DNA of 64,000 bases from Terrimesophilobacter bigeumensis (lineage in GTDB: Bacteria; Actinomycetota; Actinomycetes; Actinomycetales; Microbacteriaceae), in contig NZ_BAABAE010000003.1 of assembly GCF_039537265.1 (NCBI RefSeq), forward strand, positions 744,001 through 808,000, in the 5' to 3' direction. The position numbers and the translations under genes are program-made. Under the pieces are notes generated by a model. The model worked only from the letters and a program-made list of their open reading frames with translations, did no database searches and had not been told where the DNA came from. Below, piece by piece: positions 41,700 to 49,487 of this stretch. How positions within the stretch are numbered: position 1 is the first letter of the stretch; each line of letters begins with the position of its first letter.

Positions 41700-41720
41700 C
41701 CCAGGCCTCCCTCGTCGCGG
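41684..41720 (+). promoter_or_regulatory. attenuator hairpin before leuA
   Basis: CCGCGACGAG (41684-41693) and CTCGTCGCGG (41711-41720) form a perfect 10-bp stem with a 17-base loop. The left arm lies inside the leader peptide just after its leucine codons. The first eight bases of the left arm can also pair, with one G-U, with CGTCGTGG (41725-41732), offering an alternative fold. Confidence 0.7.
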
Positions 41721-41777
41721 AGTTCGTCGTGGCCTTCTCACCGAATGGCTGATCCGCAGCAGAGAGAACCCAGGACC

Positions 41778-43538
41778 ATGAAGAACACACAATCACCGTC
41801 GGCGATGCCGATTCACAAGTACCGTCCGTACCACGAGACCTTCGCCGTCGACCTGCCGGACCGCACCTGGCCCGACGCGAGGATCACCCGGGCGCCGCGC
41901 TGGTGCGCGGTCGACCTCCGCGACGGCAACCAGGCGCTCATCGACCCCATGAGCCCCGAGCGCAAGCAGATCATGTTCGATCTGCTCGTGCGGATGGGCT
42001 ACAAGGAGATCGAGGTCGGGTTCCCCTCGGCGAGCCAGACCGACTTCGATTTCGTCCGCAAGCTCATCGAGGAGGACCTGATCCCGGATGACGTGACGAT
42101 CCAGGTGCTCACCCAGGCCCGCGAGGAGCTCATCAACCGCACCTATGAGTCGATCCGTGGTGCGAAGCAGGCGATCGTTCACCTCTACAACTCGACGAGC
42201 ATCCTGCAGCGCGACGTCGTGTTCCGCACCGACCGGCAGGGCGTGATCGATATCGCACTCGAGGGCGCGCGCCTGTGCAAGGCCGCCGAGGCTCTCGCCC
42301 CCGGCGTCGACGTCTACTACGAGTACTCGCCGGAGAGCTACACGGGCACCGAGCTGGATTTCGCGCTCGACGTCTGCAACCAGGTGCTCGAGGTCTTCGA
42401 GCCGACCCCGGAGCGCAAGGTCATCATCAACCTGCCGGCGACCGTCGAGATGGCGACACCCAACGTCTACGCCGACTCGATCGAGTGGATGTCGCGGCAC
42501 CTGAACCACCGCGAGAACGTCATCCTGAGCCTGCACCCCCACAACGACCGCGGCACGGCGGTCGCGGCGGCCGAGCTCGGCTACCAGGCCGGCGCCGACC
42601 GCATCGAGGGATGCCTGTTCGGCAACGGCGAGCGCACCGGCAACGTCGATCTCGTCGCGCTCGGCATCAACCTGTTCACGCAGGGCATCGACCCGCAGAT
42701 CGACTTCAGCGACCTCGACGATGTCAAGCGCATCGCCGAGTACTGCAACCAGCTGCCGGTGCCCGAGCGCAGCCCCTGGGCCGGCGACCTCGTCTACACG
42801 GCGTTCAGCGGCTCCCACCAGGACGCCATCAAGAAGGGCTTCGAGGCCATGGAGGCCGACGCAGCGGCGCAGGGGAAGTCCGTCGACGACCTCGTCTGGG
42901 CCGTGCCGTACCTGCCGGTCGACCCCAAGGACCTCGGCCGCAGCTACGAGGCGGTCATCCGGGTCAACTCGCAGTCCGGCAAGGGGGGAGTGGCCTACCT
43001 GCTCAAGGCGGACCACGCCCTCGACCTGCCCCGCAAGCTGCAGATCGAGTTCAGCGGGGTCGTGCAGGCGAAGACGGACGCAGAGGGCGGCGAGGTTTCG
43101 AGCAGGGAGATCTGGGCGATCTTCACCGACGAATACCTCCCGTCGACGGTGCCCGACGACAAGTGGGGCCGTTTCGAGCTCACCAGGACCCGCACCTCGA
43201 GCGACATGTCTGGCGAGGTGTCGCTCTTCGCCGAGCTTCGCGTCGGCGAGGACATCGTGGAAGCGAACGGCACGGGTAACGGCCCGGTCGCGGCGTTCCT
43301 CGACATCCTCTCGGGCGAGGGGATCGACGTGAAGGTGTACGACTACGTCGAGCACGCCCTCGGGGCTGGGGGCGACGCGCTCGCCGCCGCCTACGTCGAA
43401 TGCCAGGTGGGAGACAAGCGGCTGTGGGGCGTCGGGATCGATGCCGACATCTCCACCGCGAGCCTCAAGGCCGTCGTGTCGGCGGTCAACCGGGCTGTGC
43501 GCACGCGATCGGGCGAGCGCGAGCTCGCCGGCGTCTGA
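41778..43538 (+). CDS. leuA: 2-isopropylmalate synthase
   Basis: A 586-residue enzyme of the leucine pathway that condenses acetyl-CoA with 2-ketoisovalerate. Catalytic TIM-barrel features: the divalent-metal element VDLRDGNQALIDPM (D and the first-strand arginine), GYKEIEVGFPSASQTDFDFVR, EYSPESYTGTELDFALDVCNQVLEV and the HNDRGTAVAAAELGYQAGADRIEGCLFGNGERTGNVDLVALGINL block with the metal-binding His pair. The C-terminal LeuA allosteric dimer domain (VEANGTGNGPVAAFLDIL ... YVECQVGDKRLWGVGIDADIS) is the site of leucine feedback. Regulation is visible upstream: a leaderless leucine leader peptide plus hairpin. ATG 41778 is used; AGGA just before it is close. Long (alpha) form as usual in Actinobacteria. 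Confidence 0.95.
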   Translation: MKNTQSPSAMPIHKYRPYHETFAVDLPDRTWPDARITRAPRWCAVDLRDGNQALIDPMSPERKQIMFDLLVRMGYKEIEVGFPSASQTDFDFVRKLIEEDLIPDDVTIQVLTQAREELINRTYESIRGAKQAIVHLYNSTSILQRDVVFRTDRQGVIDIALEGARLCKAAEALAPGVDVYYEYSPESYTGTELDFALDVCNQVLEVFEPTPERKVIINLPATVEMATPNVYADSIEWMSRHLNHRENVILSLHPHNDRGTAVAAAELGYQAGADRIEGCLFGNGERTGNVDLVALGINLFTQGIDPQIDFSDLDDVKRIAEYCNQLPVPERSPWAGDLVYTAFSGSHQDAIKKGFEAMEADAAAQGKSVDDLVWAVPYLPVDPKDLGRSYEAVIRVNSQSGKGGVAYLLKADHALDLPRKLQIEFSGVVQAKTDAEGGEVSSREIWAIFTDEYLPSTVPDDKWGRFELTRTRTSSDMSGEVSLFAELRVGEDIVEANGTGNGPVAAFLDILSGEGIDVKVYDYVEHALGAGGDALAAAYVECQVGDKRLWGVGIDADISTASLKAVVSAVNRAVRTRSGERELAGV

Positions 43539-43561
43539 GCGACCTCATCCTGGAACGACCC

Positions 43562-44224
43562 TCACCGCACCGACAGCGCACGACGAGTGCCGCGCAACCG
43601 GTCAACTGAGGGTGCGAGCCGGATTCCGTCCCGCAGGTCCGGCGCGGGGAGCGGCTCCCCGTAGGTCGTGGCGATCGGCAGCACCCCCGCCCAGGTGTCG
43701 CCGGCGATGTCCTCCTCGGGGTCCTCCGGCCACTGGGTGGAGTTCTTGAGCGTCCATTCGTCGACCGACATCCTGAGCATGAGGGTCGCGGCGAGCTCCC
43801 TGCGATTGTGCGGGCGGAGCTCCCCGAGCCTGCCAGGCAGCAGCCCTTCGGTCACGAGGTCGAGAGCGGCGAGCTTCCGGTCTTCGTCGAGCGGGGTGCA
43901 CGAGCCGAAGAGTATGGCGCTGCGGTAGCGCATGGACGACTCGAAGGCGGAGCGGGCGTACACGAGCCCGTCGACGGCCATGACCGAGACGGTGACCGGG
44001 ATTCCGGTCGCGAGCCTCCGCAACCACCACGATCCGGTCGAACCGTGAAGGAGGATGTCGTCGCCGTCCGGAACGATCGCGATCGGCATGACGACCGGTC
44101 GCCCCTCCTCGACGAAGGCGAAGTGCCCCACCGACGCATCCCGCAGCAGCCGGTCGAGGGGCTCGCGGTCGGTCGAGTTCACGCGCTCCGGCATCCGGGC
44201 CGGTCGAGTACGGTTGAGGCTCAT
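43562..44224 (-). CDS. pyridoxamine 5'-phosphate oxidase-like / NimA-type flavin protein
   Basis: A 220-residue protein with a PNPOx-like split-barrel. Signatures: LDRLLRDASVGHFAFVEEGRPVVMPIAIVPDGDDILLHGSTGSWWLRRL, then a PVTVSVMAVDGLVYARSAFESSMRYRSAILFGSCTPLDE block, matching the pyridoxamine 5'-phosphate oxidase family proteins related to 5-nitroimidazole reductase NimA and to FMN/F420-binding proteins. The C-terminal half (about 80 residues) is basic/acidic without further motif. Substrate unknown; redox of nitro- or heterocyclic compounds is typical of the superfamily. ATG 44224 is preceded by CAGAAT and six bases, a leaderless-type start, in a palindrome (CGTGCA-N7-TGCACG). Divergent from recO. 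Confidence 0.75.
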   Translation of the reverse strand: MSLNRTRPARMPERVNSTDREPLDRLLRDASVGHFAFVEEGRPVVMPIAIVPDGDDILLHGSTGSWWLRRLATGIPVTVSVMAVDGLVYARSAFESSMRYRSAILFGSCTPLDEDRKLAALDLVTEGLLPGRLGELRPHNRRELAATLMLRMSVDEWTLKNSTQWPEDPEEDIAGDTWAGVLPIATTYGEPLPAPDLRDGIRLAPSVDRLRGTRRALSVR

Positions 44225-44243
44225 CGTGCAATTCTGCTGCACG
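44225..44243. promoter_or_regulatory. inverted repeat at the start of the PNPOx-like gene
   Basis: CGTGCA (44225-44230), seven bases, TGCACG (44238-44243), a perfect 6-bp inverted repeat. It abuts the start codon of the minus-strand PNPOx-like gene and covers the CAGAAT box, so a repressor bound here would block transcription start. Confidence 0.4.
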
Positions 44244-44292
44244 CGCCGCAGGTCGTGCAGGTCGCGCATCGGGCGGCGGGCCGCCCGCCGCC

Positions 44293-44321
44293 CGGACAAA
44301 CCACGCCGAGGCGCCGATAAT
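44293..44321 (+). promoter_or_regulatory. recO promoter, leaderless arrangement
   Basis: CGGACA (44293-44298), 17 bases, GATAAT (44316-44321), then six bases and the recO ATG at 44328. The -10 matches 5 of 6 of TATAAT. No ribosome site is visible, so a leaderless transcript is likely. Confidence 0.55.
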
Positions 44322-44327
44322 TGGCGT

Positions 44328-45062
44328 ATGCCTCTCTACCGTGACGAAGCCGTCGTGCTGCGCACCCACAAGCTGGGCGAGGCCGACCGCATCGTCACCA
44401 TGCTGAGCCGTCAGCACGGGAAGATCCGCGCGGTCGCGAAGGGAGTTCGGCGCACGGCATCCAAGTTCGGGTCCCGGCTCGAGCCCTTCATGGTCGTCGA
44501 CGTGCAGCTCTACGAGGGGCGCAGCCTCGACATCGTCACCCAGGCGGAGTCGATCGGGGCGTACGGCGCCGAGATCATGAACGACTACGCCTCCTACACT
44601 GCGGCGAGCGCCATGGTGGAGACCGCGGACAAGGTCACCGACGACAACGGCTCGCTGCAGCAGTACCTCCTGCTCGTCGGCGCCCTGCGCTCGCTCGCGC
44701 GACACGAGCACGAGGCGAGCCTCACCCTCGACTCCTTCCTGTTGCGCTCGCTCTCGATCGCCGGATGGGCGCCGAGCTTCGTCGACTGCGCGGTGACCGG
44801 CGCCCCCGGCCCGCACACGGCCTTCGTCGTGCAGCTCGGGGGAGTGGTGGCCGACGAGGTCGCGCCGCCGGGCGCCCCGCGCCTCGACGCGCAGACGATC
44901 GGCCTGCTCGCAGCGCTGCTGGCCGGCGACTGGCGGGTCGCGGATGCCGCGGAGGAGCGGTCGCGCAGCCAGGCGAGCGGGGTCATCGCCGCCTACACCC
45001 AGTTCCACCTCGAACGCAGCCTGCGGTCGCTGCAGCACGTCGAGCGGGGCGTGCAGGCATGA
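44328..45062 (+). CDS. recO: DNA repair protein RecO
   Basis: A 244-residue protein of the RecFOR pathway that loads RecA on gapped DNA. The OB-fold N-terminal domain begins MPLYRDEAVVLRTHKLGEADRIVTMLSRQHGKIRAVAKGVRRTASKFGSRLEPF. The helical C-terminal part has LLLVGALRSLARHEHEASLTLDSFLLRSLSIAGWAPSFVDCAVTGAPGPHTAF. RecO usually carries a CxxC-type zinc element at this site (C-A-x-C-G); here it reads CAVTGAPGPH with a single Cys154, so the metal site appears lost or incomplete. It overlaps uppS by four bases. recO-uppS is the standard arrangement downstream of era in relatives. Confidence 0.93.
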   Translation: MPLYRDEAVVLRTHKLGEADRIVTMLSRQHGKIRAVAKGVRRTASKFGSRLEPFMVVDVQLYEGRSLDIVTQAESIGAYGAEIMNDYASYTAASAMVETADKVTDDNGSLQQYLLLVGALRSLARHEHEASLTLDSFLLRSLSIAGWAPSFVDCAVTGAPGPHTAFVVQLGGVVADEVAPPGAPRLDAQTIGLLAALLAGDWRVADAAEERSRSQASGVIAAYTQFHLERSLRSLQHVERGVQA

Positions 45063-45862
45063 CCCGCGCCCCGAAGACCCACAAGGACTCCGTCGACTTC
45101 AGGCCCGTCGACTGGACCGGCCTCTATCCGCCGAAGCTTCCGGCATCCGCGATCCCGGGCCACGTCGCCCTCGTCATGGACGGCAACGGCCGCTGGGCGA
45201 ACGCCCGCGGTCTCACCCGCATCGAGGGCCATCGCGCCGGCGAGGCATCGCTCCTCGACGTCGTCGCCGGCGCCATCCAGCTCGGCATCCGTCACCTCAG
45301 CGTCTACGCGTTCTCGACCGAGAACTGGTCGCGTTCGACCGAGGAGGTTCGCTTCCTCATGGGCTTCAACCGCGACGTGCTGCACCGCCGGCGCGACCAG
45401 CTCAACGACTGGGGGGTGCGCATCCGGTGGGCCGGGCGGAAGCCGCGACTCTGGGGTTCGGTCATCAAAGAGTTGCAGTTCGCCGAGAGGCTCACCGAGC
45501 GCAACACCGTGCTCGACCTCACGATGTGCGTCAACTACGGCGGGCGGGTGGAACTCACGGATGCCGTGCGCGCGATCGCCGCCGACGTCGCCGCCGGCCG
45601 GCTCAAGCCCACCGGGATCACCGAGCGCAGCATCCAGCACCACCTGTACCAGCCGGACCTGCCCGATGTCGACCTCTTCGTGCGCAGCTCGGGCGAGCAG
45701 CGCACGAGCAACTTCATGCTGTGGCAGAGCGCCTACGCCGAGATGGTGTTCCTCGACACGCTCTGGCCCGACTTCACGCGCGAACAGCTCTGGCAGGCCG
45801 TCGAGCTCTACGCTGCGCGAAACCGTCGATTCGGTGGTGCGAAGGATACTCCGACGACGTGA
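45059..45862 (+). CDS. uppS: undecaprenyl/decaprenyl diphosphate synthase (UppS)
   Basis: A 267-residue cis-prenyltransferase that makes polyprenyl diphosphate for cell-wall lipid carriers. Motifs: GHVALVMDGNGRWANARG (catalytic Asp41), GHRAGEASL, LSVYAFSTENWSRS, MCVNYGGRVELTDAVR, and DLFVRSSGEQRTSNFMLWQSAYAEMVF, all five conserved regions of the family. The length matches the usual 250-270. It starts inside recO (ATGA overlap) and ends 92 bases before a class V aminotransferase gene, which is probably separate. Confidence 0.95.
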   Translation: MTRAPKTHKDSVDFRPVDWTGLYPPKLPASAIPGHVALVMDGNGRWANARGLTRIEGHRAGEASLLDVVAGAIQLGIRHLSVYAFSTENWSRSTEEVRFLMGFNRDVLHRRRDQLNDWGVRIRWAGRKPRLWGSVIKELQFAERLTERNTVLDLTMCVNYGGRVELTDAVRAIAADVAAGRLKPTGITERSIQHHLYQPDLPDVDLFVRSSGEQRTSNFMLWQSAYAEMVFLDTLWPDFTREQLWQAVELYAARNRRFGGAKDTPTT

Positions 45863-45954
45863 TGTGCACGAAACCTGAGTCCCATCGCGAAACCTTGCAA
45901 GAAAGCGGCATCCAGATCGTTCCGGCCGCGCGGCAGCAGGGGCAGGATGGGAGG

Positions 45955-47049
45955 ATGACCTCTGCACAAGCGACTTCTGCCGTGGCGGCCACAAGCCGTT
46001 CCCTCTCACCCGCGCTCAGGCGCGCGATCGACGAGTTCCGCAGCGATGCGGCACGCGGCTACCTCGCGGTCGCCTCGATCGGCCTGCCGACGAAGGCGAC
46101 CGTCGCCGCCCAGCTCGCCGACATCGAGCTCTGGGCCTCCGGCCGACGTGACCCCATGGACTACGACGCCATCCACGAGAACACGCGCGAGCACTACGCG
46201 CGTCTTGTCGGTGTGGGAGCGGACCGCGTGGCGACCGGCTCGCAGACCTCGGTCATGGCGAGCATCTTCGCTGCGGCAGTCCCGGCAGGAGCGGAGGTGC
46301 TCTGCGCCGACGGCGACTTCAGTTCGATCATGTTCCCCTTCCTGCAGCGGAAGGACATCCGGGTGCGGGCGGTCCCGCTCGACGAGCTCGCGGCATCCGT
46401 CACCGACGCGACCTGGCTCGTCGTCTTCTCGCTCGCCCAGTCGGCGACCGGACGCATCGCCGACAACGAGGGCATCGTCGCCGCCGCAGCGCAGCACGGG
46501 GCGTTCACGGTGTGCGACCTCACCCAGGCGGCGGGCGTCTACCCCGCGGATGCCGCCATGTTCGATGCGACGCTGTGCCACGCCTACAAGTGGTTGTGCT
46601 CACCGCGCGGTGTCGCGTTCATGACCGTGAGCCCACGCTTCCAGGAGGTGCTCACGCCCGTCCAGGCCGGCTGGTACGCGGGCGAGGACGTGTGGGGCTC
46701 CTGCTACGGACCGGCCATGCAGCTCGCCGAGTCCGCCCGTCGCTTCGACGTCTCGCCGGCATGGCCCGCGTGGGTCGGCGCCGAGCCCGCGCTCACCCTG
46801 TTCTCCGGCCTCGACATGCAGGAGGTGTGGGCGTTCACGAGCGGCCTCGGCGACCGCCTCTGCGATGCGCTGGAGATCCCGCAGCAGCACCAGCCGATCG
46901 TGACCTGGGCGGATGCGGACCAGAAGGACATGGCCAGGCTCGTCGCCGCCGGCATCACCGTCTCCGGGCGGGCGGGGCGGCTTCGAGCTTCGATCCACCT
47001 GTGGAATGACGAGAGCGACATCGAGGCGGTCGCGCGGGCGCTGCGCTGA
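45955..47049 (+). CDS. class V aminotransferase-fold PLP enzyme
   Basis: A 364-residue fold-type I PLP enzyme of the class V group (kynureninase, cysteine desulfurase, isopenicillin N epimerase relatives). Lysine in CHAYKWLCSPRGVAF is the expected PLP Schiff-base residue; upstream VCDLTQAAGVYPADAAMFDATLCHAYKW has the conserved aspartate and His/Gln for cofactor binding, and GSQTSVMASIFAAAVPAGAEVLCADGDFSSIMFPFL carries the N-terminal cofactor region. It lacks the C-terminal cysteine loop of SufS/IscS. The substrate cannot be predicted; neighbours give no clear pathway. ATG 45955 has GGGAGG immediately before it. A new transcription unit between uppS and glyS. Confidence 0.83.
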   Translation: MTSAQATSAVAATSRSLSPALRRAIDEFRSDAARGYLAVASIGLPTKATVAAQLADIELWASGRRDPMDYDAIHENTREHYARLVGVGADRVATGSQTSVMASIFAAAVPAGAEVLCADGDFSSIMFPFLQRKDIRVRAVPLDELAASVTDATWLVVFSLAQSATGRIADNEGIVAAAAQHGAFTVCDLTQAAGVYPADAAMFDATLCHAYKWLCSPRGVAFMTVSPRFQEVLTPVQAGWYAGEDVWGSCYGPAMQLAESARRFDVSPAWPAWVGAEPALTLFSGLDMQEVWAFTSGLGDRLCDALEIPQQHQPIVTWADADQKDMARLVAAGITVSGRAGRLRASIHLWNDESDIEAVARALR

Positions 47050-47145
47050 GCGCCTGCGCAGCGGTATCGCGTCCCGGCCCTAAACTGGAGGATCACTGCC
47101 GACCGGACGCACGCCTCGCGCCCGGCTGACCTCCTGGAGTACACC

Positions 47146-48531
47146 GTGGCCACCGCCTCCCCCCTCGATGCCGTCATCTCGCTGGCCAAACGCCGCGGAT
47201 TCGTGTTCCAGGCGGGGGAGATCTACGGCGGATCGCGCTCGGCCTGGGACTACGGGCCGCTCGGCGTCGAACTCAAGGAGAACATCAAGCGCCAGTGGTG
47301 GCGGGCGATGGTGACCTCGCGCGACGACATCGTCGGACTCGACTCGGCGATCATCCAGCCTCGCCAGGTGTGGGTCGCATCCGGTCACATCGGCGCCTTC
47401 ACCGACCCGCTCACCGAGTGCCTGCACTGCCACCGGCGCTTCCGCGCCGATCACCTCGAGGAGGCCTACGAGGAGAAGAAGGGCCGCGCGCCGGAGAACG
47501 GGCTCGCCGACATCGTCTGCCCCAACTGCGGGACGCGCGGGCAGTGGACCGAGCCGCGCGACTTCCAGATGATGCTCAAGACCTATCTCGGCCCGGTCGA
47601 GGAGGAGAGCGGGCTGCACTACCTGCGGCCGGAGACCGCGCAGGGCATCTTCGTGAACTTCAACAACGTGCTCGGGGCGAGCCGGATGAAGCCGCCGTTC
47701 GGGATCGCCCAGGTGGGCAAGAGCTTCCGCAACGAGATTACCCCCGGCAACTTCATCTTCCGCACGCGCGAGTTCGAGCAGATGGAGATGGAGTTCTTCG
47801 TCGAGCCGGGCACCGACGAGACCTGGCACCAGTACTGGATCGACGAACGCGTGAACTGGTATGTGGACCTCGGGATGAATCGCGACAATCTGCGGTTGTT
47901 CGAGCATCCGAAGGAGAAGCTCTCGCACTACTCGAAGCGCACGGTCGACCTCGAGTACCGGTTCCGCTTCCAGGGCAGCGAGTGGGGAGAGCTCGAGGGG
48001 GTCGCGAACCGCACCGACTTCGACCTCTCGACGCACAGCGAGCACTCCGGCACCGACCTGTCGTACTTCGACCAGACGAAGAACGAGCGCTGGACGCCCT
48101 ACGTCATCGAGCCGGCGGTGGGTCTCACGCGCTCGATGATGGCCTTCCTCGTGGACGCATACCACGAGGACGAGGCGCCCAACACGAAGGGCGGCGTGGA
48201 CAAGCGCACGGTGCTGCGGCTCGACCGCAGGCTCGCACCGGTCAAGGCGGCCGTTCTTCCGCTCTCCCGCAACGAGGAGCTCTCGCCCATCGCGAAGGAG
48301 CTCGCGGCCGACCTGCGCCGCTTCTGGAACATCGACTTCGACGACGCCGGTGCGATCGGCCGTCGCTACCGTCGCCAGGACGAGATCGGCACGCCGTTCG
48401 CCATCACGGTCGACTTCGACACGCTCGAGGACAAGGCCGTGACGGTGCGCGAGCGCGACTCGATGGCACAGGAGCGCATCTCCCTCGACAAGCTGCAGGG
48501 CTACCTCGCGGAGCAACTGCTCGGCGCGTAG
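47146..48531 (+). CDS. glyS: glycyl-tRNA synthetase (single-chain, homodimeric type)
   Basis: A 461-residue class II synthetase charging tRNA-Gly. Motifs: SLAKRRGFVFQAGEIYGGSRSAWDYGPLGVELKENIKRQWWRAMV (motif 1 region), FRNEITPGNFIFRTREFEQMEMEFFVEPGTDE (motif 2), and EPAVGLTRSMMAFLVDAYHEDE (motif 3). An inserted zinc-like region with CLHCHRRF and CPNCGTRG is present at residues about 85-135. The C-terminal anticodon-binding domain has KAAVLPLSRNEELSPIAKELAADLRRFW and a final FAITVDFDTLEDKAVTVRERD. GTG start at 47146, with GGAGTACACC upstream and a TAAACT -10 candidate. Actinobacteria use this single-chain type. Confidence 0.96.
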   Translation: MATASPLDAVISLAKRRGFVFQAGEIYGGSRSAWDYGPLGVELKENIKRQWWRAMVTSRDDIVGLDSAIIQPRQVWVASGHIGAFTDPLTECLHCHRRFRADHLEEAYEEKKGRAPENGLADIVCPNCGTRGQWTEPRDFQMMLKTYLGPVEEESGLHYLRPETAQGIFVNFNNVLGASRMKPPFGIAQVGKSFRNEITPGNFIFRTREFEQMEMEFFVEPGTDETWHQYWIDERVNWYVDLGMNRDNLRLFEHPKEKLSHYSKRTVDLEYRFRFQGSEWGELEGVANRTDFDLSTHSEHSGTDLSYFDQTKNERWTPYVIEPAVGLTRSMMAFLVDAYHEDEAPNTKGGVDKRTVLRLDRRLAPVKAAVLPLSRNEELSPIAKELAADLRRFWNIDFDDAGAIGRRYRRQDEIGTPFAITVDFDTLEDKAVTVRERDSMAQERISLDKLQGYLAEQLLGA

Positions 48532-48546
48532 CCCTGCATCCTCGTG

Positions 48547-48606
48547 CGCGGGTGTTCTCGCCTCACGCGGGCATTACTTCGCCCGCGCTCAACCGAAACA
48601 CCCGCG
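48547..48606. repeat. compound palindrome after glyS
   Basis: Outer arms CGCGGGTGTT (48547-48556) and AACACCCGCG (48597-48606) pair perfectly. An inner perfect stem CGCGGGC (48566-48572) / GCCCGCG (48581-48587) sits inside. It fills the space between the convergent glyS and SDR genes, where it could act as a two-way terminator. Confidence 0.7.
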
Positions 48607-48618
48607 TGAGCGCCGAAT

Positions 48619-49356
48619 CTAGCCGGCGGTGTACCCGCCGTCGACGACGATCTCCGACCCGGTCATGAACGAGGACTCGTCACTGGCGAGGAACGCGATG
48701 ACGTTGGCGACCTCTTCCGGCTCGCCGAGGCGACCCATTGGGGTCGTGTCGATCAGGTACTGCCGGTCGGTGTCGCCCAGGATCGGCGTGTTGATGTAGC
48801 CGGGGTGCACCGAGTTCGCGCGAATGCCCTTCTTGGCCCATCCGAGCGCCGTGTTCTTGGTGAGGATGCGCACGGCACCCTTGGCGGCCGCGTAGCTCGG
48901 GCCGCCGAGCCCGCCGACGATGCCGTACATGGAGCTGATGTTGACGACCGACCCGTTGCCGGACTTCTGCAGTTCGGCGCTCGCGGCCTTCATGCCGAGG
49001 AACGCGCTCGTCTGGGTGACGGCGATGACCTTGTCCCAGCTGGCGAGCGGGGTCTCCTCGATCGGGAGCGTGTCTCCGATGCCGGCGTTGTTGACGAGAG
49101 TCGTGAGGCCACCGAACGTCTTCACGGTCTCGGCGACGGCCTTGTTCCAGTCGTCCTCGCTCGTGACGTCGAGGTGCACGTAGTGGGCCTTGCCGCCGGC
49201 ATCCGTGATCTCCTTGACGACGTCTGCGCCCGCGGCATCCTGGATGTCTCCGATGACGACGTTCGCGCCGCCTTCAGCGAGCTGGCGGGCTGCGGCCTTT
49301 CCGATGCCGCTGGCGCCTCCCGTGACGAGAGCGGTCTTTCCGGTGAACCGGGTCAT
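48619..49356 (-). CDS. short-chain dehydrogenase/reductase (classical SDR)
   Basis: A 245-residue NAD(P)-dependent oxidoreductase. Cofactor motif TGGASGIG (12-19), NNAG (89-92), catalytic Ser at 141/142, Tyr155 and Lys159 in SYAAAKG, and PG in HPGYINTPI. Asp37 in IGDIQD after beta-strand 2 suggests preference for NAD(H). C-terminal TGSEIVVDGGYTAG is typical of 3-oxoacyl or steroid dehydrogenase-like classical SDRs; the substrate is unknown. An AAGGGAAGAG ribosome site precedes the ATG. A palindrome at the predicted transcription start suggests repression by an unidentified regulator. It diverges from the DsbA-family gene. Confidence 0.9.
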   Translation of the reverse strand: MTRFTGKTALVTGGASGIGKAAARQLAEGGANVVIGDIQDAAGADVVKEITDAGGKAHYVHLDVTSEDDWNKAVAETVKTFGGLTTLVNNAGIGDTLPIEETPLASWDKVIAVTQTSAFLGMKAASAELQKSGNGSVVNISSMYGIVGGLGGPSYAAAKGAVRILTKNTALGWAKKGIRANSVHPGYINTPILGDTDRQYLIDTTPMGRLGEPEEVANVIAFLASDESSFMTGSEIVVDGGYTAG

Positions 49357-49377
49357 GTTCTCTTCCCTTTCTCAAGT

Positions 49378-49424
49378 GGTGCGATTCGCACCGTCATTTA
49401 TATGCAACCGCATAGACTTTGGAA
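49378..49424 (-). promoter_or_regulatory. SDR promoter with a palindromic operator at +1
   Basis: On the minus strand: -35 TTCCAA (49424-49419), 16 bases, -10 TATAAA (49402-49397). The perfect 7-1-7 palindrome GGTGCGATTCGCACC (49378-49392) covers the predicted transcription start about 7 bases downstream of the -10, a classic repressor position. Confidence 0.55.
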
Positions 49425-49487
49425 CTATTCCTCGAGGGAATGTTCGCGCGCCGGGCTTGGTTTGTCCTGAGGATGGAAGGTCGAGGA

